DNA of 64,000 nt from JACQFZ01 sp036381895 (GCA_036381895.1 DASVBY010000045.1:4425-68424), one strand, 5' to 3'. Positions 14,414 through 23,856 are shown, counted from the first letter of the stretch. Translations and numbers: made by a program. Notes: a model not told the origin generated them from the letters alone.

Positions 14414-16810
14414 ATGAATGCACCGAACGACGTGAGCACGGGCTCGGTCATCGGGGCGGCGGTGCGGCGCAAGGAAGACGCGCGCTTCCTCACCGGCAGC
14501 GGCCGCTACACCGACGATATCAGCATGCCCGGGCAGACCTATGCCTATTTCGTCCGTTCGCCGCACGCGCATGCGCGCATCGTGAGGATCGACAAGAGTG
14601 CGGCGCTCAAGGCGCCCGGGGTCCTCGGCGTCTACACCGGCGAGGACCTCGCGGCCGACAAGGTGGGGAGCCTGCCGTGCGGCTGGCTCATCACCGATGT
14701 CCACGGGCAGCCGATGAAGGAACCGCCGCATCCGCCGCTCGCGCAGGGCAAGGTGCGCTACGTCGGCGATCACGTCGCGGTGGTGATCGCCGAGAGCTAC
14801 TGGCAGGCCAAGGATGCAGCGGAACTGGTCGACGTCGAGTACGAGCCGCTGCCCGCGGTGGTCGATGCGGTCGAGGCGCTGCGGCCCGGCGCGCCCGCGG
14901 TGCACGAGCAGGCACCCGACAACCTCTGCTACCGCTGGTCGCTCGGGGACAAGGCGGCGACCGACGCGGCGTTCGCGCAGGCGCACCACGTCACGAAGCT
15001 CGATATCGTGAACAACCGGCTCATTCCCAACGCGATCGAGCCGCGCGCCGCGCTCGCGCACTACAGCCGCGGGGAAGACGCGTACACGCTCTACGTCGCC
15101 AATCAGAATCCGCACGTCGAGCGGCTGCTCATGACGGCGTTCGTGCTCGGCCTGCCCGAGCACAAGGTGCGCGTCGTCGCGCCCGACGTCGGCGGCGGCT
15201 TCGGCTCGAAGATCTTTCTCTACGCCGAGGAGACCGTCATCACCTGGGCGTCGAAGAAGATCAACCGCCCGATCAAGTGGACCGCCGAGCGCGCGGAAGC
15301 GTTCCTGAGCGACGCGCACGGGCGCGATCACCACACGCACGCCGAGCTGGCGCTCGACAAGAACGGCAAGTTCCTCGGCATGCGCGTGAAGACGGTCGCG
15401 AACCTGGGCGCGTATCTCTCGACCTTCGGCTCGTCGGTGCCGACGTACCTCTACGGCACGCTCCTCGCCGGGCAGTACACCACGCCCGCGATCTACGTCG
15501 AGGTCGATGCCGTCTTCACCAACACCGCGCCGGTCGACGCGTACCGTGGCGCCGGCCGGCCGGAGGCGACCTACGTGGTCGAGCGCCTCGTCTCAACCGC
15601 GGCGCGCGAGCTGGGGATCGACCAGGCCGAGATCCGGCGCCGCAACTTCATTACGCAGTTCCCGTACCAGACGCCGGTCGCGCTGACGTACGACACGGGC
15701 GACTACCACGCCTGTCTCGACGGGGCCATCAAGCTCGCCGACGTGGCCGGCTTTCCCAAGCGCCGTGCGGAGGCCGAGAAGCGCGGCAAGCTTCGCGGGC
15801 TCGGCTACTCCACTTATATCGAAGCGTGCGGGCTCGCGCCGTCGAACATCGCCGGTGCGCTCGGCGCCCGGGCGGGGCTGTTCGAGGTCGGCGAGATCCG
15901 CGTCAACCCGACAGGCACCGTGACCGTCTTCACCGGGTCGCACAGTCACGGCCAGGGGCACGAGACCACCTTCGCGCAGGTGGTCGCGGGCCGGCTCGGC
16001 ATTCCGATCGAGAGCGTCGACGTGGTGCACGGCGATACCGGACGCATCCCTTTCGGGATGGGTACGTACGGCTCGCGCTCGATCGCGGTCGGCGGCACCG
16101 CGATCATGAAGGCGCTCGACAAGATCGAGGCGAAGGGCAAGAAGATCGCGGCGCACCTGCTCGAGGCGGCGGAGAGCGACATCGAGTTCAAGGACGGCGT
16201 GTTCCGCGTCGCCGGCACGGACAAGAGCATCCCGTTCGCACAGGTGGCGCTGGCCGCCTACGTGCCGCACAACTACCCGCTCGACAAGCTCGAGCCGGGA
16301 CTGAACGAGACCGCATTCTACGATCCGGCCAACTTCACGTACCCCGCGGGCGCGCACATCTGCGAGGTCGAAGTGGATCCGGAAACGGGGGTGGTCGAGA
16401 TCGTGAACTTCACGGCGGTCGACGACTTCGGCAACGTCATCAACCCGATGATCGTCGAGGGTCAGGTGCACGGCGGCATCGCGCAAGGCATCGGCCAGGC
16501 GCTGCTCGAGCAAGCGATCTACGACAAGCAGTCGGGGCAGCTCGTGACCGGCAGCTACATGGACTACGCGTTGCCGCGCGCGGACGACCTGCCGAGCTTC
16601 CGGGTCGACACCCGCGTGACGCCCTGTACCCACAATCCGCTCGGGGTGAAGGGCTGCGGCGAGGCCGGCGCCATCGGCTCGCCGCCCGCCGTGATCGAGG
16701 CCATCATCGACGCGCTCGCACCGCTCGGCGTGAAGGACATTCCGATGCCGGCCACACCGGAGGCGGTCTGGCGCGCGATTCAGCAGGCCCGGGGTCGGGC
16801 GGCGGCCTGA
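14414..16810 (+). CDS. coxL: Molybdenum hydroxylase large subunit, form II CoxL-like
   Basis: Catalytic molybdopterin-cytosine-dinucleotide subunit, 798 residues. The active-site loop reads AYRGAGR (376-382), the form II signature, not the AYxCSFR loop whose Cys binds copper in true (form I) CO dehydrogenase. The cofactor motif GGGFGSK is at 260-266 and the conserved catalytic Glu region GCGEAGAIGSPPAV lies near the C-terminus. The physiological substrate of form II enzymes is unsettled: CO oxidation has been proposed for some, others act on N-heterocycles, aldehydes or other compounds. The maturation genes downstream suggest a functional enzyme. Confidence 0.93.
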   Translation: MNAPNDVSTGSVIGAAVRRKEDARFLTGSGRYTDDISMPGQTYAYFVRSPHAHARIVRIDKSAALKAPGVLGVYTGEDLAADKVGSLPCGWLITDVHGQPMKEPPHPPLAQGKVRYVGDHVAVVIAESYWQAKDAAELVDVEYEPLPAVVDAVEALRPGAPAVHEQAPDNLCYRWSLGDKAATDAAFAQAHHVTKLDIVNNRLIPNAIEPRAALAHYSRGEDAYTLYVANQNPHVERLLMTAFVLGLPEHKVRVVAPDVGGGFGSKIFLYAEETVITWASKKINRPIKWTAERAEAFLSDAHGRDHHTHAELALDKNGKFLGMRVKTVANLGAYLSTFGSSVPTYLYGTLLAGQYTTPAIYVEVDAVFTNTAPVDAYRGAGRPEATYVVERLVSTAARELGIDQAEIRRRNFITQFPYQTPVALTYDTGDYHACLDGAIKLADVAGFPKRRAEAEKRGKLRGLGYSTYIEACGLAPSNIAGALGARAGLFEVGEIRVNPTGTVTVFTGSHSHGQGHETTFAQVVAGRLGIPIESVDVVHGDTGRIPFGMGTYGSRSIAVGGTAIMKALDKIEAKGKKIAAHLLEAAESDIEFKDGVFRVAGTDKSIPFAQVALAAYVPHNYPLDKLEPGLNETAFYDPANFTYPAGAHICEVEVDPETGVVEIVNFTAVDDFGNVINPMIVEGQVHGGIAQGIGQALLEQAIYDKQSGQLVTGSYMDYALPRADDLPSFRVDTRVTPCTHNPLGVKGCGEAGAIGSPPAVIEAIIDALAPLGVKDIPMPATPEAVWRAIQQARGRAAA

Positions 16811-16895
16811 GCGGCCGTTCGAGGCGAACTGATCGGCGCTTCGCTCCGGAGGTGCGGCTGCGCAGCCGGGGCGGACACAGCGAGAGGAGAAGAAC

Positions 16896-17690
16896 ATGTA
16901 CGCATTCGAGTTTCATCGTGCGAAGAGCGTGGAGGAGGCCGTGGCGCTGCTCGCGCAGACCCAGGGCAAGCTCATCGCCGGCGGGCAGAGCCTGCTCGGA
17001 GCCATGAAGCTGCGGTTGTCGTCGCCGCCGAGCGTGATCGATCTCGGGGGCATCGCGGAGCTGCGCGGCATACGCAAGGAGAAGGATGCGATCGTGATCG
17101 GGGCCACCACGCGTCACGCGGAAGTGGCGGCGTCGCCCGAGGTACGGCGCGCGATCCCCGCGCTCGCGGCGCTCGCCGAGGGCATCGGCGACCGCCAGGT
17201 GCGCAACCTGGGAACGCTCGGCGGCTCGCTCGCGAACAACGATCCGGCGGCCGACTACCCGGCCGGCGTGCTCGGGCTCGGCGCCACGGTGCGGACCAAC
17301 AAGCGCGCGATCGCGGCGGACGACTTCTTCCGCGGCATGTACGAGACCGCGCTCGGCGACGACGAGATCATTACCGCCGTGAGCTTCCCGATCCCGCGGC
17401 GCGCGGCTTACGTCAAGTTTCCCAATCCCGCGTCGCGCTTCGCGCTGGTCGGCGTCTTCGTCGCCGATACGGCGGGGGGCATGCGCGTCGCCGTGACCGG
17501 GGCCGCGCCGAGCGTGTTCCGCGCGACGGAGATGGAGGCCGCGCTCACGAAGAACTTCGCCCCCGATGCGGTCAGGGGCGTGAGCATCGACCCCGGGAAG
17601 CTCAATAGCGACATTCACGCGAGCGCCGAGTACCGGGCGCACCTGATCGGCGTGCTCGCGGCGCGCGCGGTGGCGCAGGCGGCGAAGTAG
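16896..17690 (+). CDS. coxM: Molybdenum hydroxylase FAD subunit (CoxM-like)
   Basis: Medium subunit, 264 residues, of the CO-dehydrogenase-like enzyme. The FAD-binding motifs are clear: AGGQSLLGAMKLR near residue 30 and the TLGGSLANNDPAADYPA segment around residue 110, followed by the CO-dehydrogenase flavoprotein C-terminal domain. It receives electrons from CoxS and passes them to the quinone pool or another acceptor. A GAGAGGAG site precedes the ATG. An 85-base gap separates it from coxL, consistent with one transcript. Confidence 0.93.
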   Translation: MYAFEFHRAKSVEEAVALLAQTQGKLIAGGQSLLGAMKLRLSSPPSVIDLGGIAELRGIRKEKDAIVIGATTRHAEVAASPEVRRAIPALAALAEGIGDRQVRNLGTLGGSLANNDPAADYPAGVLGLGATVRTNKRAIAADDFFRGMYETALGDDEIITAVSFPIPRRAAYVKFPNPASRFALVGVFVADTAGGMRVAVTGAAPSVFRATEMEAALTKNFAPDAVRGVSIDPGKLNSDIHASAEYRAHLIGVLAARAVAQAAK

Positions 17691-17917
17691 GGCGCGCGTG
17701 CGCTCGCAGCGGCCGCGAACGCCGGACGCCGGCAGTAATTGCGCGGCGCGGCGTTCGCGGCGGCACTGCGCCCGCGAAGCGGCGCGCGCCAGGCGGTTCT
17801 TGCGTCGAGGTGCGCCTGATCCTCGTGCGCGGCACAGCGCCCCGTTTGGCCCGCGAATGGCGTAAGATTGTCCGGTATCCATCGCGTCCCGCGTCCGTCC
17901 GCAGCTCGATAGTTCTC

Positions 17918-18829
17918 ATGGTCGAACTCAAGCCCGTTCCCGCCTCGGTTGACGAGGTGCTAGCGCTCCTGGCTTCACAGGATTACGTCGCCGAGCGGCG
18001 CCTCGCCACCACCGTTTTTCTCGCGCTGCGCATGGGCCGGCCGCTGTTCCTCGAGGGCGAAGCCGGGGTGGGGAAGACCGAGATCGCGAAAGTGCTCGCG
18101 CAGGGGCTCGGGCGGCGGCTCGTGCGGCTGCAATGCTACGAAGGACTCGACGTCGCAGCCGCGGTCTATGAGTGGAACTACCCGCGGCAGATGATCGAGA
18201 TCCGGCTCGCCGAGGCGGCGGGCGAGGCGCGGCGGGAGCGGCTCGCCGCCGACATCTTCACGGAGCGCTTCCTCATCAAGCGCCCGCTGCTGCAGGCCTT
18301 GAGCGCCGACGGCGCCGCGCCGGTGCTGTTGATCGACGAGCTCGACCGGACCGACGAGCCGTTCGAAGCCTACCTGCTCGAGGTGTTGTCCGACTTCCAG
18401 GTGAGCATTCCCGAGCTCGGCACCATCAAGGCGGCCGAGCCGCCGATCGTCGTCATCACCTCGAACCGGACGCGCGAGATCCACGACGCCGTCAAGCGCC
18501 GCTGCCTCTACCACTGGGTCGACTATCCGGACAAGGAACGCGAGCTCGATATCGTGCAGCGCAAGGTGCCGGAGGCGGGGGCGCGGCTGAGCCGCGAGAT
18601 CGTCGCGTTCGTCGCGCGGCTGCGCGCGCTGGATCTCTACAAGCTCCCGGGCGTCGCCGAGACCATCGACTGGACGCGCGCGCTCACGGCGCTCGACCGC
18701 ACGAGCCTCGATCCCGACGCGGTCGCGGCGACGCTCGGCGTGCTGCTCAAGTACCAGGACGACATCGCGAAGCTCGACCCGGCCGCCGTCACGCGGCTCG
18801 TCGGCGAGGCGCGCGCCGAAGCGAGCTAG
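17918..18829 (+). CDS. coxD: MoxR-type AAA+ ATPase (CoxD-like)
   Basis: A 303-residue AAA+ ATPase with Walker A GEAGVGKTE, Walker B VLLIDELDR and the sensor region VITSNRTREI. In Oligotropha the CoxD homologue works with CoxE and CoxF in maturing the CoxL active site (insertion of sulfur and copper). Form II clusters keep this chaperone although they lack the Cys that binds copper, so here it probably serves sulfuration or metal-centre assembly. The ATG at 17918 gives the conserved start; the frame is open further upstream. A following VWA-protein gene is the usual MoxR partner. Confidence 0.9.
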   Translation: MVELKPVPASVDEVLALLASQDYVAERRLATTVFLALRMGRPLFLEGEAGVGKTEIAKVLAQGLGRRLVRLQCYEGLDVAAAVYEWNYPRQMIEIRLAEAAGEARRERLAADIFTERFLIKRPLLQALSADGAAPVLLIDELDRTDEPFEAYLLEVLSDFQVSIPELGTIKAAEPPIVVITSNRTREIHDAVKRRCLYHWVDYPDKERELDIVQRKVPEAGARLSREIVAFVARLRALDLYKLPGVAETIDWTRALTALDRTSLDPDAVAATLGVLLKYQDDIAKLDPAAVTRLVGEARAEAS

Positions 18830-18953
18830 GACGAAGAAACGATGACTCCGACTTCGATTGCCGACGAAGCGAAGCGCGAGCATTGCATCACTCCGTTTCC
18901 CGCGTGCCGCCCGTTGTCTCCCCGGCGGGCGGCGCGGCGGCGGGAATAGCGGT

Positions 18954-20168
18954 ATGTCGACCGGAGCGGGACAGCTCGCCGACAACATCGTGCACTTCGC
19001 GCGGGTGCTGCGCCGCGCCGGGCTCCCCATCGGACCGGCGAAAGTGATCGACGCCATCCACGCGGTACAGGCGGTCGGCATCGAACGGCGCGACGATTTT
19101 CGCCACGCGCTCGCCGCGGTCCTGGTCAACCGGCGCGAGCATGAGGAGTTGTTCGATCAGGCGTTCGAGATGTTCTGGCGCGATCCGTACCGCATCGAGC
19201 AGGCGCTGCAGGAGCTGCTGCGCCTGCTGGGCGGGCTGCGCCGCGTCGAGATGCCGCCGCCGAAGCTCGCCGAGCGCGTCGCGCGGGCGCTGCTGCCGGG
19301 CGGCCTGCGGGTTCCGCGCCCGGCCGAAGAACGGCCGCCCGAGCTCGAAGCGGACGCGCGTTTCACGGTGTCGGCGCGCGAAGTGCTGCAGCACAAGGAC
19401 TTCGCCGCCATGACCCCCGAGGAGCTCGCGGAGGCGAAGGAGATGCTGCGCCAGCTGCGGCTGCCGCTGCCGCAGCTCGCGTCGCGGCGGCTGCGCCCGG
19501 ATGCGCGCGGCGCGCGCGTCGACCTGCGCGCGACCATGCGTCAGATGGCGCGCCAGCCGGACGGCGTGATCGCGCTGCAGCACCGCTCGCCGCAGCGGCG
19601 CCATCCGACGCTGGTCGTGCTGTGCGACATTTCGGGCTCCATGGAGAGCTACACGCGCATGCTGCTGCACTTCGTGCATGCGATCACCAACGATCGCGAC
19701 CGGGTGTACACGTTCCTGTTCGGCACGCGGCTCACCCACATCACGCGGCACCTGCGGCATCGCGACGTCGACGTCGCGCTCGCCGGCGTCACGGCCGCGG
19801 TCGCCGACTGGGCGGGCGGTACGCGCATCGGCGCGTGCCTCAAGGAGTTCAACCAGCGCTGGGCGCGGCGGCTGCTCGGACAGGGCGCCGTCGTGCTCCT
19901 CATCAGCGACGGCCTCGACAGCGACGCGGCGGAAGGGCTCGCGCCGGAAATGGAGCGGCTCGCCAGGTCGAGCCGGCAGTTGATCTGGCTCAATCCGCTG
20001 CTGCGCTACGCCGGGTTCGAGGCGAAACCCGCCGGCATACGCGCGATGCTGCCGCACGTGGATGCGTTCCTGCCGGTGCACAATCTCGTGAGCCTCGCGC
20101 GCCTTGGCGAAGCGTTGAGCGCGCTCGGCGGCACGCGCCGCGGCTATCCGCAGCGATCCGCGGCCTAG
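18954..20168 (+). CDS. coxE: VWA-domain protein (CoxE-like)
   Basis: A 404-residue protein whose C-terminal half is a von Willebrand factor A domain with an intact metal-ion-dependent adhesion site (CDISGSMESY, DxSxS). The N-terminal half matches the CoxE-like helical region. MoxR/VWA pairs act as chaperones; CoxD and CoxE are paired for molybdenum hydroxylase maturation. It follows the coxD-like gene by 124 bases, and coxG follows after 20 bases. The ATG at 18954 is used; the upstream in-frame codons are Arg/Gly-rich and unlikely to be translated. Confidence 0.9.
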   Translation: MSTGAGQLADNIVHFARVLRRAGLPIGPAKVIDAIHAVQAVGIERRDDFRHALAAVLVNRREHEELFDQAFEMFWRDPYRIEQALQELLRLLGGLRRVEMPPPKLAERVARALLPGGLRVPRPAEERPPELEADARFTVSAREVLQHKDFAAMTPEELAEAKEMLRQLRLPLPQLASRRLRPDARGARVDLRATMRQMARQPDGVIALQHRSPQRRHPTLVVLCDISGSMESYTRMLLHFVHAITNDRDRVYTFLFGTRLTHITRHLRHRDVDVALAGVTAAVADWAGGTRIGACLKEFNQRWARRLLGQGAVVLLISDGLDSDAAEGLAPEMERLARSSRQLIWLNPLLRYAGFEAKPAGIRAMLPHVDAFLPVHNLVSLARLGEALSALGGTRRGYPQRSAA

Positions 20169-20188
20169 CGGCCGCAAAGGAAACGAGC

Positions 20189-20731
20189 ATGGAGATGTCG
20201 AGCAGCCGGACGATTCCCGCCTCTCAGGAGCAGACCTGGCAGGCGCTCAACGACCCCGAGGTGCTCAAGGCCGCGATTCCGGGGTGCGAGAGCATCGAGA
20301 AGCTTTCCGAGACGGAGTACCAGATCGTCATGGCGGCGAAGGTCGGGCCGGTGAGCGCGCGCTTCCGGGGGCGTATGCTGTTGAGCGACATCGACGCGCC
20401 GAGCGCCTACACGCTTACCTTCGAAGGGCAGGGCGGCGCGGCGGGCTTCGCCAAGGGCGGCGCATCGGTACGGCTGGTGCCGGAGGACCACGGCACCACG
20501 CGGCTCGAATACACGGTCAACGCCCAGGTCGGCGGCAAGCTCGCGCAGATCGGCTCGCGGCTGATCGACGGCGCGGCGAAAAAGATGGCGGACGAGTTCT
20601 TCGCGGCGTTCGCCGCGCAGCTCGCCGGCGGGCCCGAGGGCTCGGCGGCCGGAACCGACGCGACGGTTCCGGGCGACGGCGCCGACGGCGGCGCGAAGAA
20701 GAGGGGGTGGTGGCGGCGCCGCCGCGAATAG
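20189..20731 (+). CDS. coxG: CoxG family SRPBCC protein
   Basis: A 180-residue protein with the CoxG-type START/SRPBCC fold (AALNDPEVLKAAIPGCESI near the N-terminus, typical of the family) and a highly basic C-terminal tail (KKRGWWRRRRE). In Oligotropha, CoxG is proposed to help anchor CO dehydrogenase to the membrane, and the basic, Trp-containing tail would suit membrane contact (inference). Located 20 bases after the coxE-like gene with a GGAAACG site before the ATG. Confidence 0.9.
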   Translation: MEMSSSRTIPASQEQTWQALNDPEVLKAAIPGCESIEKLSETEYQIVMAAKVGPVSARFRGRMLLSDIDAPSAYTLTFEGQGGAAGFAKGGASVRLVPEDHGTTRLEYTVNAQVGGKLAQIGSRLIDGAAKKMADEFFAAFAAQLAGGPEGSAAGTDATVPGDGADGGAKKRGWWRRRRE

Positions 20732-20767
20732 GCGCGCCGCAATGTACAGTCTGGCGGAGGTGAGCCT

Positions 20768-21781
20768 ATGGACAACGTCGATCTCGAAGTCTTGCGCAAC
20801 TGCGTCAAGTGGCTGCAGGGCGGCCGCCGGGTGACGCTCGTTACCGTCACGCGCACGTGGGGATCGAGCCCGCGCCCCGCGGGCGCGATGCTGGCGCTGC
20901 GGGACGACGGCCTGGTCACCGGCTCGGTATCCGGCGGCTGCATCGAGGACGACCTGATCCATCGCGCACGCACGCATACGCTCACCGGCGACAAGCCGGA
21001 AGTCGTCACCTACGGCATCAGCGGGGACGAGGCGCGCAAGTTCGGGCTGCCTTGCGGCGGCACCATCCAGGTGGTGCTCGAACCGCTGCGCGCGGCGGCG
21101 CCCATGCAGGCGCTGCTCAAGCGCGTCGAGCGCCGCGAGCTCGTCGCACGCGAGCTCGATATCGCGACCGGCGCGAGCACGCTGCGCGCGGCGAGCGCCG
21201 ACGAAGGCCTCACGTTCGACGGCAAGCGGCTCGTCAACGTCTTCGGCCCGCGCTACCGGCTGATCATCATCGGCGCCGGGCAGCTCTCGCGGTTCATCGC
21301 GCAGATCGCGCTCGGGCTCGACTATCAGGTCACGATCTGCGACCCGCGGAGCGAGTACATGGACCTCTGGGACGTGCCGGAGGTGGCGCTGGTGCGCGGC
21401 ATGCCGGACGACGTCGTACGCGAGATGAGGCCGGATGCGCACACGGCGGTCATCGCGCTCACCCACGATCCGAAGCTCGACGATATGGCGCTCATGGAGG
21501 CGCTGAAGTCCCAGGCGTTCTACGTCGGCGCCATCGGCTCGCGCGCCAACAACGAGAAGCGCCGCGCGCGGCTGCGCGAGTTCGACGTGACCGAGGAGGA
21601 GCTCGCGAAGCTGCACGGTCCGATCGGCATCTATATCGGCTCGCGCACGCCGCCCGAGATCGCCATTTCCATTCTGGCCGAGATGACTGCCGTCAAGAAC
21701 GGCGTCGTGCTGCCGCCCGAGGTGCGGGTCGACGTGGCCAAGGCGGCGCAGGCTTCGACCGCGGGCTGCGTGGTGGTGTAG
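20768..21781 (+). CDS. XdhC/CoxI family molybdenum-cofactor maturation protein
   Basis: A 337-residue XdhC-like protein. The N-terminal XdhC/CoxI domain shows TWGSSPRPAGAMLAL and GSVSGGCIEDDLI. The C-terminal Rossmann-like domain starts at RLIIIGAGQLSRFIAQIA and ends with the family segment GSRANNEKRRARL. XdhC binds the molybdenum cofactor and promotes its sulfuration before insertion into xanthine dehydrogenase. Here it would serve the CoxL-like enzyme. Last gene of the cox cluster; GGAGGTGAG before the ATG. Confidence 0.92.
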   Translation: MDNVDLEVLRNCVKWLQGGRRVTLVTVTRTWGSSPRPAGAMLALRDDGLVTGSVSGGCIEDDLIHRARTHTLTGDKPEVVTYGISGDEARKFGLPCGGTIQVVLEPLRAAAPMQALLKRVERRELVARELDIATGASTLRAASADEGLTFDGKRLVNVFGPRYRLIIIGAGQLSRFIAQIALGLDYQVTICDPRSEYMDLWDVPEVALVRGMPDDVVREMRPDAHTAVIALTHDPKLDDMALMEALKSQAFYVGAIGSRANNEKRRARLREFDVTEEELAKLHGPIGIYIGSRTPPEIAISILAEMTAVKNGVVLPPEVRVDVAKAAQASTAGCVVV

Positions 21782-21808
21782 GACGGTGATTGACGGACGC
21801 GGCGCCGG

Positions 21809-22555
21809 TCAGCCCAGCCGTCCGAGCGCCGGGAACGTCTCGAGCAGCCAGTAGGAGAGGGCGGTGAGCTGGCCGCTGATCATGAGCACGCCCATCAGGA
21901 TCAGCACCGCTCCGCTCACGATGTAGAGCGGACGGCCGATGCGGCGCAGCGTCTTCGCGTGCTCGAGGAAGCGCTCGAGGAACAGCGCGCTCAGGAGAAA
22001 CGGCAGTCCGAGGCCGAGCGAGTAGAACGAGAGCAGCACCACGCCGCTCGCGGTGCCCGCACTTGAGGCGCTCACCGTGAGGATGCTCCCGAGGATCGGC
22101 CCGATGCAGGGCGTCCAGCCGAACGCGAACGCGAGCCCGAGCAGGTAGGCGGCGGCCGGCCCGCCGCCGCCGTGCCGCAGGCGATGCACCCAGCGCAGGT
22201 CGAGGTTCAGCATGCGCAGGTTGAGCAGGCCGGTCATGAACAGACCGAACACGATGATGACCACTCCCCCGACGACGTTCGCCTCCTGCTTGTAGGCGAG
22301 GAGCCACTGGCCGATGGCCGTGGCGCTCGCGCCGAGGGCGACGAACACGGTGGAGAAACCGAGCACGAACGCGAGGCTCGCGCCGAGGACGGCCAGACGC
22401 TCGCGCCGGTGATTGGCCGCCTGCAGCTCGTCCAGGGAGCGCCCGGCGACGTAGGAGAGATAGCCGGGCACCAGCGGCAGCACGCACGGCGACAGGAACG
22501 ACACCGCGCCGGCGAGCAGGGCGCTCGCGAGCCCGACGTTCGCGATCTCGAACAC
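21809..22555 (-). CDS. CcdA/DsbD-type thiol-disulfide transmembrane protein
   Basis: A polytopic inner-membrane protein of 248 residues with about six hydrophobic segments. The two conserved Cys lie in SFLSPCVLPLVPGYLSYVAG near the N-terminus and in FGWTPCIGPILGSIL in the middle, the hallmark of CcdA (short DsbD). It moves reducing equivalents from cytoplasmic thioredoxin to periplasmic thiol proteins. The gene directly upstream encodes a TlpA-like thioredoxin lipoprotein (3-base gap), the likely electron recipient. In related systems this pair supports cytochrome c maturation or copper-site assembly. Confidence 0.93.
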   Translation of the reverse strand: MFEIANVGLASALLAGAVSFLSPCVLPLVPGYLSYVAGRSLDELQAANHRRERLAVLGASLAFVLGFSTVFVALGASATAIGQWLLAYKQEANVVGGVVIIVFGLFMTGLLNLRMLNLDLRWVHRLRHGGGGPAAAYLLGLAFAFGWTPCIGPILGSILTVSASSAGTASGVVLLSFYSLGLGLPFLLSALFLERFLEHAKTLRRIGRPLYIVSGAVLILMGVLMISGQLTALSYWLLETFPALGRLG

Positions 22556-22558
22556 GGG

Positions 22559-23155
22559 CTAGCGTCCCCCGCGGTCGGCGTCGAGGCGTACGGTCTGCGG
22601 GCGCTCGCGCCCGATGATCTCGCGCAGGAACTGCACCATCTCCGGGCTGTCCCATTCGGCCGCGCCGAGCAGCCGGCCGAGCTCGCGGCCGTTGCGGTCG
22701 AGCAGCAGCGTGACGGGGAGGCCGAGCACGTTGAGGCTATCCAGCGTCTGCGGTGACGGGTCGATCCAGGCGCGCAGGTGCTTGACGCCGATGTCGCGGT
22801 AGAACTTCTGCACTACCTGCATGCCCTGGTGATCGACGGAGAGCGCGAGCACCTCGAAGTCGGGGCCGCCGAGCTCCGCCTGCAGGCGGTCGAGGGTCGG
22901 CATCTCCTCCCGGCAGGGCGCGCACCACGTCGCCCAGACGTTGAGCAGCACCACCTTGCCGCGATGCGCGCTCAGCTTCACGTTGCCGCCCTGTGCGTTC
23001 TGGAACACGAGATCTGGCACGGGGCGCGGCGAGGCGTGCATCGAGAACGAGCGCCGCGGCGCCGCCTGGGCGTCGCCCACGGCCTCGGGCGACGCCCCGT
23101 CGCAGGCGCTCAGAAGCAGCACGAGAGCGGCAAGAGCGTAGTGTGCGTATCGCAT
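22559..23155 (-). CDS. TlpA/ResA-like thioredoxin-fold lipoprotein
   Basis: A 198-residue periplasm-facing protein. A signal peptide with a lipobox (LLLSAC at the cleavage Cys) precedes a linker and a thioredoxin-like domain with the active site WATWCAPCREEMP. The Asp/Ser-rich region LSVDHQGMQVVQKFY and the cis-Pro segment GLPVTLLLDRNG fit the TlpA/ResA/AhpC-TSA group. It likely reduces periplasmic protein thiols with electrons from the CcdA-like protein. It starts two bases after the DUF411 gene ends, so the three genes form one operon. Confidence 0.92.
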   Translation of the reverse strand: MRYAHYALAALVLLLSACDGASPEAVGDAQAAPRRSFSMHASPRPVPDLVFQNAQGGNVKLSAHRGKVVLLNVWATWCAPCREEMPTLDRLQAELGGPDFEVLALSVDHQGMQVVQKFYRDIGVKHLRAWIDPSPQTLDSLNVLGLPVTLLLDRNGRELGRLLGAAEWDSPEMVQFLREIIGRERPQTVRLDADRGGR

Positions 23156-23157
23156 GA

Positions 23158-23598
23158 TCAGCGCGTGTCGTAGAGCTGCATGGTCGCGCTGTCGTCCAGG
23201 TAGTAGACGTGCAGCGGCCCTTCGCGGCGGCCGCCCATGCCGGGCGACCCCGCCGGCATGCCGGGAACGGTAAGACCCCGGGCCGCCGGTTTTTCGCTCA
23301 GGAACCGCTTGATGCTCTCTGCCGGGACGTGCCCCTCGAAGGTGTAGCCGCCGATGCGCGTGCTGTGGCAGCCGGCGAGCCGAGCCGGAACGCCGTTAGC
23401 GCGCTGCAGTTCGGCCAGTCGCTCCGTGGCGACGACTTCGACGTCGAAGCCGTGCCCTCGAAGGTATTCGGCATACGCCTGGCAGCAGCCGCAGGTCGGG
23501 CTCTTGTACACGGTAGCCGCTATTCCGCCGCCGAGCACCGGCAGCGGGAGCGCGGGAACGAGGAGCAACAGCAAAGCGAGGAAATACTTCTTCACCAA
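23158..23598 (-). CDS. DUF411 family periplasmic metal-binding protein
   Basis: A 146-residue exported protein with an N-terminal hydrophobic signal (FLALLLLLVPALPLPVLGG). The DUF411 core has the cysteine motif YKSPTCGCCQAY, a further Cys-His (AGCHST), the YTFEGHVPAE segment and the C-terminal GLTVPGMPAGSPGM. Members occur in copper-resistance loci (some called CopG) and are thought to bind copper. First gene of an operon with a TlpA-like lipoprotein and a CcdA-like protein, a grouping that suggests redox-assisted handling of copper thiols in the periplasm (inference). Confidence 0.88.
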   Translation of the reverse strand: MVKKYFLALLLLLVPALPLPVLGGGIAATVYKSPTCGCCQAYAEYLRGHGFDVEVVATERLAELQRANGVPARLAGCHSTRIGGYTFEGHVPAESIKRFLSEKPAARGLTVPGMPAGSPGMGGRREGPLHVYYLDDSATMQLYDTR

Positions 23599-23856
23599 TA
23601 AGACTCCGGAGAACGCGGGATCCGAGCACTTCGTCCGCCGGCGACAATATTAGTTCCAGCCGGCGATCCCGGTCACGCGGGCCGAACGGCGGAGCCGGTC
23701 GGGCCGGCGCGGCCCTCGCGGGCGCTGGCTATAGCCTCGTTTCCGTCCATTCCATATATACGCTTTGCCGGGCGACGGGAAGCTTGACGCGGTGCGCGCG
23801 ATGGTGCGGGGGAGGCTTAACAGTCCCGCACGGCCGCCGGGCGGCACCGAGCACCC

